From the NCBI GenBank assembly GCA_963853835.1, contig OY970830.1:39021966-39085965 (forward strand): a stretch of DNA of 64,000 bases, in the 5' to 3' direction. Every line of letters starts with the position of its first letter. The first letter of the stretch is position 1. The stretch is from Calendula officinalis (Eukaryota; Streptophyta; Magnoliopsida; Asterales; Asteraceae). The notes below the pieces were generated by a model. That model saw only the letters and a program-made list of their open reading frames with translations, was not told where the DNA came from and did not search any database. Below are positions 44,745 to 56,109 of this stretch, piece after piece. The position numbers were made by a program, and so were the translations under genes.

Positions 44745-47312
44745 ATGACTGATAACAATGAAAGCACTCAGGCCAATAAAATCCCTATACTCACTCCCAA
44801 TAACTTTGGGATGTGGAAGAATCGTATTAAGCAATACATGCTTATTACAGATTATTCCATGTGGGAAGTTGTCCTTGAAGGAAACAAAACTGGTCCTGGT
44901 CTAGCAAGCAGCTCTGCAACTGAGGCAGACAAACTTAAGTGTGAGAAGGAGAAGAAAGACAAGGGAATCGAACTTAAAACTCTAAGCACTCTCCTACTGG
45001 CCATTCCTAACGACTATCAACATCTCTTCGTTGAGTATGATGATGCAAAAGTACTTTGGGAAGCACTGGAGAAGAGATTTGTTGGGACAAAGAGCACCAA
45101 AAGGAATATGAAGTCTGTTCTCAAACAAGACTTTGAAAATTTCAAAGGAAAGCCCAATGAAACACTCACTCAAGTGTTTGACAGATTCAACAAGCTAATT
45201 GGTGAACTTAACCAGGTTGGGGTTAAGATGGATCAAGAAGATGTCAACATGAAGTTCCTAAGGTCTCTAAGTGAAGAACGGGCCATGTATACAGTAGTAT
45301 ATAGACAAAGAGATGCTCTAGAGGAAAAAGAGTTGGATGAACTCTACAATGATCTCAGAGTATTTGAAACTGAGGTAAATCAAAAGAACCCTTCTATTTC
45401 TTCTAATAATGCTGCATTTGTATCTAGTACAGGTCAAGGTCAGGAAACCTCCACAGGAAAGGCTGCAGATTCTGAGGATACTGCAAGAGAATCCTTCTTC
45501 ACTAGTCATGTGCATACTGCACTGATTAGTGATGACTTGGAACAATTGAATCCAGATGATCTTGAGGAGATGGATCTTAAATGGCAGATGGCTATGCTGA
45601 GCCTAAGGACCAAAAGATTCTTAAAGAGAACTGGCAGGACAAGTCTCAACTTCAACAAAGGTGACAAAGATGGATTTGACAAAACTAAAGTCAAATGTTA
45701 CAACTGTAACAACCTTGGTCACTTTGCAAAAGAATGTCCTCAGCCAGACAAAAGATCAAAATCAACTGCCCTTGTCTCACAACAAGGACAAGGATATGAC
45801 TGGAGCTTCCAAGCAGAAGAGCATGCTCAAAATCAAGCTCTCATGGCCTTTACTGACAACAAAACTGAGGTAAAACCTAAACCTTGTACTTCTGAATGTG
45901 CTAAAATTATTAAAAACTTAGAAAAAGAAAACACTAAATTAAATGAAGATTTAGCAAAAGCAGTAAGAAGAAATCATGAATTCGATGGTGTGATTACTGA
46001 TCAAGAACATCAGATAAAGGTGTACCAGATGATAGATCAAAGGATAAAGGAAGAATTGCTTCAGGCTGTGGATGAGAAAGAGTTTTATGAATTAAAAAAT
46101 AAAGAATTAACATGCAAATTAGAAGAATGTCAACTTGAAATTGAACAGAATAAATTAACAATTAAAAAGTTTGAAAGAAGTACAAAAATTCTTGATGAAC
46201 TAACGAACAATCAAACTACAGAAAAAGTTGTCCATGGGGTGGGATATCATGCTGTACCACCTCCATATAAATTCATTCATCCACTTAAAAACAGTTCAGA
46301 AAGAATCATTAATGAATTAAAAACTGAACATCAAACTGAATCACATAATGAAACATCTGAATCAAATGATTCTTCTAATGATAACCAAACAATTGAATTT
46401 ACAATTTCTCCAATTGAATCTCCAAAATCAATTGATACAAGTTTTCACACAGCACAAAGTGAAGAAGATTCTCCTAAATATAATGCAGAAAATATACCAA
46501 AAATTTTAAAAAGGGGAAATGAAAGAAATAAAATTCAACTCTTAGATCAGAGAATACCTGAAGGTGCAAAAAGTAAGAAATTAAGATGTGTTATTTGCAA
46601 CAAAATGAATCATTTAGCAAAGGATTGTCACTTCAATCCAATAAATTGTAAAGAATTCAAAGAATTTAAAACTTTCAAAGAAAAGGCAAAAACACATAAA
46701 TTAAAAGGTACTACTGGTCCTTCAGTAGTAAGTAAAAATAAAATTCCAATTGCTGAAACACCAAGATTTGGAAGAACTGCATCAAGATTTGTGCAAAACA
46801 GAAGAGTTGGAAGCCCAAAGAACAGCAATTACTTCAAGAACAATGGAAAATCAAATCAAAATAAACAATATTTTAAATTTTCCAACACCAGTAAAAACTT
46901 TAACAATTTTACTACTGGTGTTAACCCTAATTGTAATGCTGTATGGTACCAGTACAAAAACACTACTGGTAAAAACCCTAATTACAAAAATACTACTGCT
47001 CCCAAACCAACTTTCAAAAATACTACTGGTGTCAACCCTAAAAACACTACTGGTCATTCTAAACATGGTAAGTACCCAAATACTACTGGTCCATCAGTAG
47101 TAAAGCATTCAAAAGCTAAACATCATGGGTATAAACCAAAATCAGTAGAAAATTCTCACACCAGTAATACGTTTAAAAGAGCAGTAGTAAAACTAAACAC
47201 CAGTAATAAACAAGTATGGGCACCAAAAATGTTTAAAGTTAAATCTCCAAAAGCTTATTTCTCAAAGGATGAACCCAATACATATAAAGCTTGGGTTCCC
47301 AAAATTAACTAA
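44745..47312 (+). CDS. gag: SIRE copy B Gag protein, intact
   Basis: Starts MTDNNESTQANKIPILTPNN at the first ATG after the primer site; 855 codons. The capsid-type region (FGMWKNRIKQYMLITDYSMW to about residue 215) is Copia Gag. The zinc knuckle CYNCNNLGHFAKEC is near residue 320 and a second, CVICNKMNHLAKDC, near residue 620. A Lys/Glu-rich coiled-coil-like segment lies between them. The basic tail has repeated NTTG units, because the DNA word TACTACTGGT recurs there. Inverted word pairs occur at 46709-46716 with 46723-46730, and at 47081-47088 with 47095-47102. The protein ends WVPKIN, and its stop codon forms part of AACTAAT, a branch-point-like word before the downstream TTGTGCAG. Confidence 0.94.
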   Translation: MTDNNESTQANKIPILTPNNFGMWKNRIKQYMLITDYSMWEVVLEGNKTGPGLASSSATEADKLKCEKEKKDKGIELKTLSTLLLAIPNDYQHLFVEYDDAKVLWEALEKRFVGTKSTKRNMKSVLKQDFENFKGKPNETLTQVFDRFNKLIGELNQVGVKMDQEDVNMKFLRSLSEERAMYTVVYRQRDALEEKELDELYNDLRVFETEVNQKNPSISSNNAAFVSSTGQGQETSTGKAADSEDTARESFFTSHVHTALISDDLEQLNPDDLEEMDLKWQMAMLSLRTKRFLKRTGRTSLNFNKGDKDGFDKTKVKCYNCNNLGHFAKECPQPDKRSKSTALVSQQGQGYDWSFQAEEHAQNQALMAFTDNKTEVKPKPCTSECAKIIKNLEKENTKLNEDLAKAVRRNHEFDGVITDQEHQIKVYQMIDQRIKEELLQAVDEKEFYELKNKELTCKLEECQLEIEQNKLTIKKFERSTKILDELTNNQTTEKVVHGVGYHAVPPPYKFIHPLKNSSERIINELKTEHQTESHNETSESNDSSNDNQTIEFTISPIESPKSIDTSFHTAQSEEDSPKYNAENIPKILKRGNERNKIQLLDQRIPEGAKSKKLRCVICNKMNHLAKDCHFNPINCKEFKEFKTFKEKAKTHKLKGTTGPSVVSKNKIPIAETPRFGRTASRFVQNRRVGSPKNSNYFKNNGKSNQNKQYFKFSNTSKNFNNFTTGVNPNCNAVWYQYKNTTGKNPNYKNTTAPKPTFKNTTGVNPKNTTGHSKHGKYPNTTGPSVVKHSKAKHHGYKPKSVENSHTSNTFKRAVVKLNTSNKQVWAPKMFKVKSPKAYFSKDEPNTYKAWVPKIN

Positions 47313-47326
47313 TCCTTTACTCACTT

Positions 47327-50300
47327 GTGCAGAGCATTCAGATCCCAGAAGAAGGAAGAACATGGCATATTGATAGTGGATGCTCAAGGCACATGACTGG
47401 AAATCTGCAAATTCGTAAAGATTTCAAGTTATTTGATGGAGGATATGTGGCATTTGGTGAGAACCCACAGGGAGGTAAGATCACAGGTAAAGGTACTGTT
47501 ACAAATGGCAAAATTACCTTTGATGATGTATTTTATGTAGCTGAACTAAAATACAATCTTGTCAGTGTGTCTCAAGTGTGTGATAAAAAGAATAAAATTC
47601 TTTTCACAGACATTGAGTGCATCATTCTTTCTCCTGACTTTATTTTAGATGAAAAATATGTTGTTTTAAGAACTCCAAGGAGAAACAATGTGTATTGCCT
47701 GGATATAGGGGGAGAACTCATTTCTTCAAATGAGGTCAACTGTTTTATATCCAAGGCAAACACCACTGAATCAGAACTATGGCATAGAAGGATGTGTCAC
47801 ACAAATTTCAAAAACATGAACAATTTAGTAAAAAGAAATTTGGTCATTGGACTACCTCAAAAACAATTCATGTGTGATCATCACTGTGTTGCATGCCTAA
47901 AAGGTAAACAACACAAAACTTCTCATAAGTCCAAATCTGTGAACTCTATTTCTGTTCCTTTACAACTCTTACATATGGACCTATTTGGACCTACAAATGT
48001 AATGAGTATTGGAAAGAAACAATATTGTCTTGTTATTACTGATGACTTTTCCAGATATACATGGGTGTTCTTTCTCAGGACAAAGGATGAAACAAGTGAA
48101 CTCATAAAGAACTTAATTGTCAAACTGGAGAACACATCTGATCAAAAAGTTAAAGCCATAAGATGTGATAATGGCACAGAATTTAAAAATGCTAACTTAA
48201 TTAACTTTTGTGATCTTAAAGGTATTGACAGGCAATACAGCTCACCTAGAACTCCACAACAAAATGGTGTAGCTGAAAGAAGAAATAGAACCATCATTGA
48301 AGCAGCAAGATCAATGTTAGCAGATTCAAAATTACCAATCACTTTTTGGGCAGAAGCTGTTAATACTACCTGTTATGTTCAAAACAGAGTATTAATAGTG
48401 AAGCCACATTTTAAAACACCATATGAACTTTTTAATAAAAGAAAACCTTCTATAAGTTTTCTAAAATCATTTGGTTGTCCTTGTACTATTCTGATTACAA
48501 TAGAACAAATTGGTAAGTTTGACTGCAAAGCTGATGATGGAATCTTTGTGGGATACTCTACTCAAAGCAAATCATACAGAGTATTCAACAAAAGACTAAG
48601 GATAATTGAAGAAAGCATCAATGTATCCTTTAATGAAAATGTGTCTAATGAACAAGGAAATGGTCCAGATTGGCTATTTAACATAGACAATCTAACCAAA
48701 TCTTTTAATTCTAACATGGATTTCAATGCAGGTAATTCAAATTGTCACACTCAAAAGGAAGGAACATCATCTGTCAATACTGGTCAAGAGGAGATGAGAT
48801 ACATAGTAGTTAATACTGCTCCAATAGTTAATGCTGATGCCAGTAATAACTCAAATTCTGAAACCAGTAGTAATTCTGAGAATAAGGACAGTAGTAATTC
48901 AAATACTACTGATACCAGTAATAGTACTCAAAATACTACTGGTCCTAACAATAACCTAGATTCTCAAGTTACTACTGATACCAGTAACAACAACAATACT
49001 ACTGATCTCAATGAAGACAATAGCAGTAGTAACTCTGACCAAGATGATGATGAACCAAACATCTATGACAATGAAGGATCACTAGAGGAACAACTGCCTG
49101 AGACAAATGAGTCCAATCTTGAAAATCAACTAGTAGTTGATAAAGCTACAACCACAAGGACTCAGAAGAACCATCCATTAGACCTTGTTCTAAGTGATGT
49201 TAACTCACCACTGCAAACAAGAAGCAAATTAAACAAAAGCTTAACTGCAAACATGTGTAACATAAGTCTAATTGCTAATGAATGTATGTTTGAATGCTTT
49301 TTGTCTCAGGATGAACCAAAGAAGATCCAACAAGCAATGAAGGACTCAAACTGGATTGAGGCAATGCAAGAGGAACTCCTTCAATTAAATTAACTGTTTG
49401 GACACTTGTACCTCTACCCAAAAGAAAAAGAGCCATTGTAACAAGATGGATCTTCAGAAACAAGAAAGATGAAAGAGGTATAGTGATCAAGAACAAAGCC
49501 AGACTTGTAGCCCAAGGATACACTCAAGAAGAAGGAATAGACTATGATGAAGTATATGCTCCTGTTGCTAGAATTGAAGCCATAAGAATATTTCTAGCAT
49601 ATGCTTCATTCAAGAAGTTCAAAGTCTATCAAATGGATGTGAAGAGTGCATTTCTATATGGGAAAATTGAAGAAGAGGTCTATGTATGCCAACCTCCAGG
49701 TTTTGATGATCCAAAACATGGTGATTATGTGTTCAAACTAGATAAAGCTCTGTATGGCCTACATCAGGCACCAAGAGCATGGTATGACACATTATCATCA
49801 TACCTATTGAAGAACAACTTTAAAAGAGGAGCCATTGACAAAACTTTGTTTACAAAGAAAGTCAAAGATGATATACTACTGGTACAAATCTATGTAGATG
49901 ATATCATTTTTGGTTCAACAAATGATGTATTATGCAAAGAATTTGAAGAACTGATGCAGATTAAATTCAAGATGAGCTCTATGGGTCCAATGAACTTCTT
50001 CCTTGGACTCCAAGTCAGTCAAAGAACAGATGGTATTTTGATAAATCAATCAAAATATGTCAAAGACACTTGGAAAAGTTTGATTTGAAAGACTGCAAAA
50101 GTGCAAGTACTCCAATGGAAACACACAAACACCTACATCCTGATGTTGAGGGGGAGGATGTAGATGAACACTTATATAGATCAATGATAGGCTCTTTGAT
50201 GTACTTAACTGCATCAAGACCTGACATTATGTATAGTGTTTGTGTGTGTGCAAGATATCAATCAAGACCTAAAGAACTACACTTGCAAGCTGTCAAAAGA

Positions 50301-50834
50301 ATATTCAGATACTTGAAAGGTAAACCATCACTAGGTCTATGGTATCCACATGATTCACCCTTTGAACTCATAGCCTACACAGATAGTGACTATGGAGGTT
50401 AATGTCAAGACAGAAAGTCCACTACTGGTGGATGTCAATTCTTTGGATCAAGACTGGTGTCATGGCAATGTAAGAAGCAAACAAATGTATCAACATCAAC
50501 TGCTGAAGCAGAGTATGTAGCTGCATCTGCTTGTTGTGCTCAAGTACTCTGGATTCAAAACCAGCTTCTAGACTTTGGTATCTCTATCCTTAAAACTCCT
50601 ATTTTTATCGATAATCAAAGTGCTATTAGTATTGTGAACAATCCAGTAAAACACTCTAAAACTAAACACATTGAAATAAGATTTCATTTTATAAGAGACT
50701 GTAATGAAAAGAAATTAATCAAAGTGGTTAAAATCCATACTGATGATCAATTAGCAGATCTTTTTACAAAAGCTTTTGATGTAGGAAGATTCAACTTCTT
50801 GGTTAGCAGTATTGGAATGATTCTGATAAATTAA
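47327..50834 (+). pseudogene. pol: SIRE copy B pol, broken in three places
   Basis: Protease DSGCSRHMTG, integrase (HRRMCHTNF...CVACLKGK; DNGTEFK; NGVAERRNR), an Asn/Ser/Thr-rich spacer rich in the ACTACTG word, RT (QIYVDDIIFGS) and RNase H (STAEAEYVAA). Lesions relative to copy A: a four-base deletion near 49385-49395, which ends the first frame at 49393; a one-base loss near 50060, where the frame moves to the one read from 50070; and a TAA at 50400-50402. The frame is open again to 50834. The protease-integrase part (688 codons) is intact. The product cannot complete replication alone. Confidence 0.94.
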
Positions 50835-51384
50835 AATCTCACTTAAAGTCATGTGTAAAGTTTTGTTGTAAAAAGTTATTTATTTGGTTAAGTGTTTTAC
50901 TACTGGTAGATCTGTATTACTGATTGTAGGCATGTGCACAAAATACTACTGGTAGTTAATTACTACTGGTGTGTATTAGGTTTACATAAATACTACTGGT
51001 TAGTCAGTACTACTGGTATTCACATATACTACTGGTCGTGTGATTACTACTGATGTCTATAGTTACTACTGATGTCAAAATCCTTAGTCACTACTGATGT
51101 TAGTAGATACTACTGACGTTTTACTACTGATATCACATTTCCTACTGGTCTTTCAGAATCACAATTACCAAACTAACCCCCATGAAAATAACCGTTATGT
51201 TATGATTCGAAGGGCATTTTAGTCGTTTTGCAGGTTAAATCGAAAGATATAAAAGGCGGCAGTCGATTAATTTAGCATTATCTTCACTTCGATTTGCAAA
51301 ATCCTCTCGATAAACCCTAGCTTTCGATCAAAAACCCTTTATCAGTAACAAAATTCTTACATCTTTCTCTCAAAATCAACATCA
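50835..51384 (+). promoter_or_regulatory. SIRE copy B pol-ORF3 linker with TATA box and plant-like leader
   Basis: The first 300 bases carry about a dozen TACTACTGGT/TACTACTGAT words. Further on, TATAAAA (51248-51254, followed by GG) and AAACCCTAG (51312-51320, a telo-box word typical of plant gene leaders) precede the ORF3 ATG at 51385. The spacing of 137 bases from TATA to ATG would suit a private promoter for ORF3. This is inference from motifs only. Confidence 0.5.
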
Positions 51385-54300
51385 ATGGCAACTCTACAAT
51401 CTCTCGATGTGCGAACCGATCTTAAATATTCAGAATTTCATAACATGTGTGCATTCCTATAGAATCCCGACGGAACCAAAGATTTTCGTCCAATAGTTAA
51501 ATTTTTGAGAAATTCTTACATACAGTTTGCTTTAACCGTTAAACCAAAAGCATATCAACAGCACTTGGTTGATTTCTGGACCAATGCTGAAAGAACAGAA
51601 GGAACAACCACATCGATGATCAAATCAAAAGTAGATGGAAAGCATATAACAGTAACTGAACAATCAATCAGACACCATCTACAACTACATGATGATTCAG
51701 GTATGTATACTCTTCCTAAGGAATACATTGCTGAAATTTTAAATAAAATGGGTTATGAGGGAAGACTGAATATAGTAACTTTTCATAAAGGTCTTCTCTC
51801 CCCACAATGGAAATTTTTAGTACATACAATTCAGCATTGTATTTCTCCAAAAAGAAGTACTTGGAATGAGTTTAATAAGGCAATAGTCTCTGCTGTTGTC
51901 TGTTTATGCACAGACCAAGTATTTAATTTTTCTTACATGATTTTTGAAGGTATGTTGGGAAATCTTAGTTCCACAAAATTTTTAATGTATCCCAGATTTC
52001 TCCAACATATCATAAACATTGAATTGCAAAACTTGTCAACTCCCAAAAACATTTTCATAATACCTGAGTTGAACAAGAAAGTTTTCTCAAATATGAGAAA
52101 ACAATTTAAATTTTCGGGCAAGGAAACCCCTCTGTTTCCTAATATGATCAAAGATCAAACACATACTGGAGAGGGTTCAATCAAAGATACAACCCAAATT
52201 GAACCTCAACCCACTCCATCACCCCCAAAAACAGCCCAAACACCACCCCAAACAGCCACTCAATCACCCACTAACATAGAAGTCCTGAATGTGTCCCAGG
52301 AACTTGAAATAAATCTGCAGAGTGCTACTCTTCACTCTGTGGAAGACCTACCAGACAAAACCCAAAATATTTCTACAATTTATAAAAGAAAGAAATCTTT
52401 CTTAAAGGGCACCAGGGGACAAATCGAGTCACACCCCAGACTCAAAGAGTTGTCCTCCAAGGAGGAGAGAGGACATGAGGCGAGGGCTCTCACTACTGAT
52501 GCCCAAAAGGTGGGTGCACAGGATAGTGGGAACATCACTAAGACCCAGACCTCGGCAACTTTAAGTGATGACTCATTTGAGGAGTTACTTAAAGGACCCC
52601 GGTGCCAAGAAACCACAAGGGGGGGCATCTCTGCTTCTTCTAGGAAGAAGAGGATGTCTAAAAGACCCAATGAATCACCAAGAAGTGATGAGGGCAGATC
52701 TGTTGAATTGATGGATAGGATGGAAAACCTCAAAGCCAATGTACCTGTTAGTGAGCCCGATGATCTTGCTAGATGGAGTGAGGGCAGTATTAAAACAAAA
52801 CAATTGACGGATAAAGTGGATTCTCTTGAATCCACTGTACAAGATTGTCTTACTTATCTCACAAATCAAGGGAAAACATTGGCTGCAATGAAAAGGCATA
52901 TGAACACCATCAACAAGAGAATGAGATTCTATGAGCACATGCTTCATCAACAAACTAAAATCATCAGAAAATTGAAGAAAAAGATTGATGATAGTGAGGC
53001 TCCACCAGTAGAGCTCACTAAGGGGGAGAAGGATAATATTCAAACAATGATTGATGAATCAATTGCAGCATCAGCATCCTCTCTCTTAAATTTAAAAGAA
53101 ACAACAGTTGATGAAGGCTCAGAAATGATGGTCACTGAAGATGAGCCTATTACTACTGCTCCTATGGAAGAACAAACTGAAAAAGAAGTATCAGTAGTAA
53201 CTCCTACTACTGATATCATAGCAGTAGTAAATGAAGAAGAGGAAATGAATGTACCAAATACTACTGATGCCCTATCACTAGTAACTCCTGAAGCCACACC
53301 AGTAGTAACTACTCTGGTTACTACTGAAGAGGAAGAATTACAGCTACCAGAGCTAATTGAAAGAGAAAGACATGTAATCATCTCAAAACCACCAACACCT
53401 GATCAACCACTTATCATACCTGACATTGATGATAATGTGAATTGGTTTGAGGTAGATGAATGTACACTTCCTCCACACCCTAAAATCTTATCAGAAGATC
53501 AACTACATCTGTTTTATCAAAAACTTCTGATGATGGGTATCCCTGATATGAAATACATTCCACCTCCACCATCTGCTTGCATTGGAAAAGGAAAAGAAGT
53601 CTATGATGAGGATTATCCCAATAGAGCATTAGGTCATCACATGGTAAACAAGATTAATCATGTCAGAGCAGATAAGCAATCTAGATGGAGAATAAAACAT
53701 AAGAAATTTTTGGAGAAAGTGGAGATGTATCAAGCACTTGAGGAAAATAAAAGGAAGGTTCAAAGTGAAATTCCTGTTCAAGTACCTGTTCAAGCAGAGG
53801 AAATTCAGATAAAAGCTCAAAAGGCAGAATTCAAAAGGCTCAGAAAAGTTGAAGAAGAACATATACAATGCCTTGAATATTTGGTCTCTGAATGCAAGAA
53901 AACTAAAAGTGAATTAACTGATGATGTGTTTGAACAGAAGGCCAATATGATTGAGTATCTAAAAACAAAAGGACATAGTGCAAAGTCATTTGGAAGAATG
54001 AAGATGATGACTATAATTGAAAAATATTGCACTGCTAAGAAGAAGGATTTGGCTGAGCAAGAAGCAGAAGAAGAAAAGAAATCCAAAGCCTTAATCCCAA
54101 TCAGTTCAAAATTAATCAAAGATGGTAGTGTATCAACTACTGGTAATACCTCAACTCCCCAATCAAAGAAAAGAAAAATTGTTGATCAAGAACAAAGCAC
54201 TCAAAAGAAATCAAAAACACAAATTGTACCTGTTCTTGAAATGCCTGTTGCTCCCTTGCAGAACAATCCAATTATCAACTGGAGGGTTATGCAAAACAAT

Positions 54301-54816
54301 GTTATAGAGGTCATAAAGGAAGATAAAATTGTGCAGAGATTTACTGGATGGTTACCATTGATCAGATCATGCTCTAGAAGTGATGTAATCAAGCTTCTGA
54401 TTATTGGAAAACCAAGAATGACAAAGAAATCATGGAAAGAGTCTGGTGCTGGATACTTAACAAAAATGATAGATGCTGCATTTTATCCAGACAATTATCC
54501 AGAACAATTTACAGATCCAGGAAATGTGTATGCTTGGAATGTCATTCCTACTGCCACTATGTATTTTTTTGAAAAATCAGGCAAAGTATGTGAGCTGTAC
54601 TTATATGAAAAAGAATATCCACATTCTGAGAAGACTATGTATCAGATATTCATAAATACTTTGATGAAACCTTATGATGCTGTTATGTTCCAAAACAAGT
54701 TAAATTATTTTACAAAAAGAAACAGCAAATACATCATTGAGCAAAGACTTCAACAAAATCAAAGGACATTGGAAAGAAGAAAGAAAGAAGAAGAAGAACA
54801 AAAGAAACTTATGTGA
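51385..54816 (+). pseudogene. SIRE copy B third ORF (function unknown), one nonsense codon
   Basis: From ATG 51385, one in-frame TAG (51460-51462, where copy A has AAG) interrupts an otherwise open frame of 1144 codons; from 51505 it runs 1103 codons. The N-terminal ~200 residues resemble copy A (GLLSPQWKFLVHTIQHCISP; VFNFSYMIFEGM). The middle is Ser/Thr/Pro/Gln-rich, with a coiled-coil-like IIRKLKKKID. The C-terminal part is charged and helical with SGAGYLTKMIDAAFYP. KKKR-type basic clusters could be nuclear signals. No signal peptide or membrane segment is seen. Its function is unknown. It could be an accessory protein rather than an envelope. Confidence 0.82.
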
Positions 54817-54848
54817 TTAAAAAGAAATCAATAAGTTTAGGGGGAGAT

Positions 54849-55465
54849 TGTTGGAGTAAATTACAGATCAACTTATTACTGATGCTGCAGTTAGTACTGA
54901 TCATACTTAGTACTGATGGGGCAGAAACTTATTACTGATGAAGTTGATACTGGTGAAAGACTATAACTTAGTTACTACTGATCAAGGCTTATTGAAGATA
55001 CTACTGATCAATAGTAGTTACTACTGACGTTGATATTGGACTTACTACTGATCACCAAACTTACTACTGATGATATGGATTTACTACTGGTGATTGCAGT
55101 TTACTACTGATACGCGTTTTGGAAGCATATCAAGTCCGAGATCTTCGTAGAGATAGTTATAGAATGTAAATCAATGTATATCTTTATAATTCGAATGTAA
55201 ATCAAGTCCTAGAATAACTAGGGTAAATAGTTTAGCTTCAAGGACTATTATAAATAGTTCCTTACGAATTATAAACGTACGTGTGTATTGTTAACTTGAT
55301 AATATACATTGAAGCTTTTTGTGAAACTGTGTTCTTAATACTTTCGCATATTATTTACAGTTCATTGTTCTTAATTTATTGATATAGTGTTGATCCGCTG
55401 CAACTTCTATAGTCAATTAGATCTAAGGTGTTTATTAACTTCTCTATAGTTAATCGATCCTGACA
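54849..55465 (+). repeat. 3' LTR of SIRE copy B
   Basis: 617 bp, preceded by the polypurine tract TAGGGGGAGA. About four substitutions from the 5' LTR by eye. It ends before AGTTG, the target duplication. Confidence 0.95.
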
Positions 55466-55490
55466 AGTTGTGGTACCAATATCAATTCTC

Positions 55491-56109
55491 TTTATTTTTA
55501 GATGGTAGTAAAAGTAAAATTAAAGAATTTATAAATAATTTTGAAAATGGTAAAGTGAAATTTTACGATGTTAAGGTGACATTTTACGCCGTTATATTTT
55601 TTAATTCTAATAGTAAATATTCAATATTTACCACCATGTCACTCATATACCAACAGGTTACAAGCTTTTTGGTAACCTACTGTAGTTATATAATTTGTAG
55701 TAGTGACTCCATTTCTAAGGAACCAACATTCTACAACGGGTAAGCCCATCGTCACTTGGTCTTAGCCTCGTGACGACTGTTAAGTGAATTATATGCACTT
55801 AGTTGAATTCGAACATTTTCATATATTGTGCAAGGTTATTCACCCCTAGAATGACAAACTAAGCAAAGGCCATATAATAAAAAATATTGTGATTTGTATG
55901 TGATCGTGATTAATATTTATTGGAAAAGATAAAATTACTCATTTATAAAATTATTGATTTTTACTGGTTAGAATAGTACTATATTCGCAAAACAGGTTGT
56001 AGCTTGAGACTAGTCGCCTTGAAATTACTAATTACCAAAAAGAAAAGAAAAAAAACACACACACTGTTATAAACTGTTTATCCATTTGGGTTCATTTGGG
56101 TTATCATAA
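55491..56109. other. AT-rich spacer
   Basis: About 620 bases without a recognisable gene. The open frame across 55468-55743 has no family features and begins inside the element junction. It holds simple A-rich and CACA stretches near 56040. I see no regulatory element here. Confidence 0.4.

Larger units (their letters stand above)
44042..55465 (+). mobile_element. Complete SIRE-type Copia element, copy B
   Basis: 11,424 bp with 617-bp LTRs, tRNA-Met primer site, gag, pol, third ORF and polypurine tract, flanked by the duplication AGTTG (44037-44041 and 55466-55470). The LTRs differ at only about four positions by eye, yet pol and ORF3 have four disabling lesions. It inserted 189 bases upstream of the first ATG of the polygalacturonase gene, which is transcribed in the opposite direction. 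Confidence 0.97.
43930..55490. mobile_element. MITE in the polygalacturonase upstream region, split by SIRE copy B
   Basis: Left part 43930-44041 and right part about 55471-55490. Its inverted ends include TACCACAACTTTTAAT (43945-43960), matched exactly by the reverse complement spanning 44031-44041 and 55471-55475. The match only exists when the two sides of the SIRE insertion are read together, which confirms that the MITE was there first. It is related to the intron 3 copy. Confidence 0.72.

Noticed and set aside
52380..52835. 151-codon minus frame in ORF3
   Set aside because: Ser/Leu-rich antisense of a Glu/Arg-rich coding strand.
55468..55743. 91-codon frame after SIRE copy B
   Set aside because: Begins in the MITE/target duplication and has no family features.
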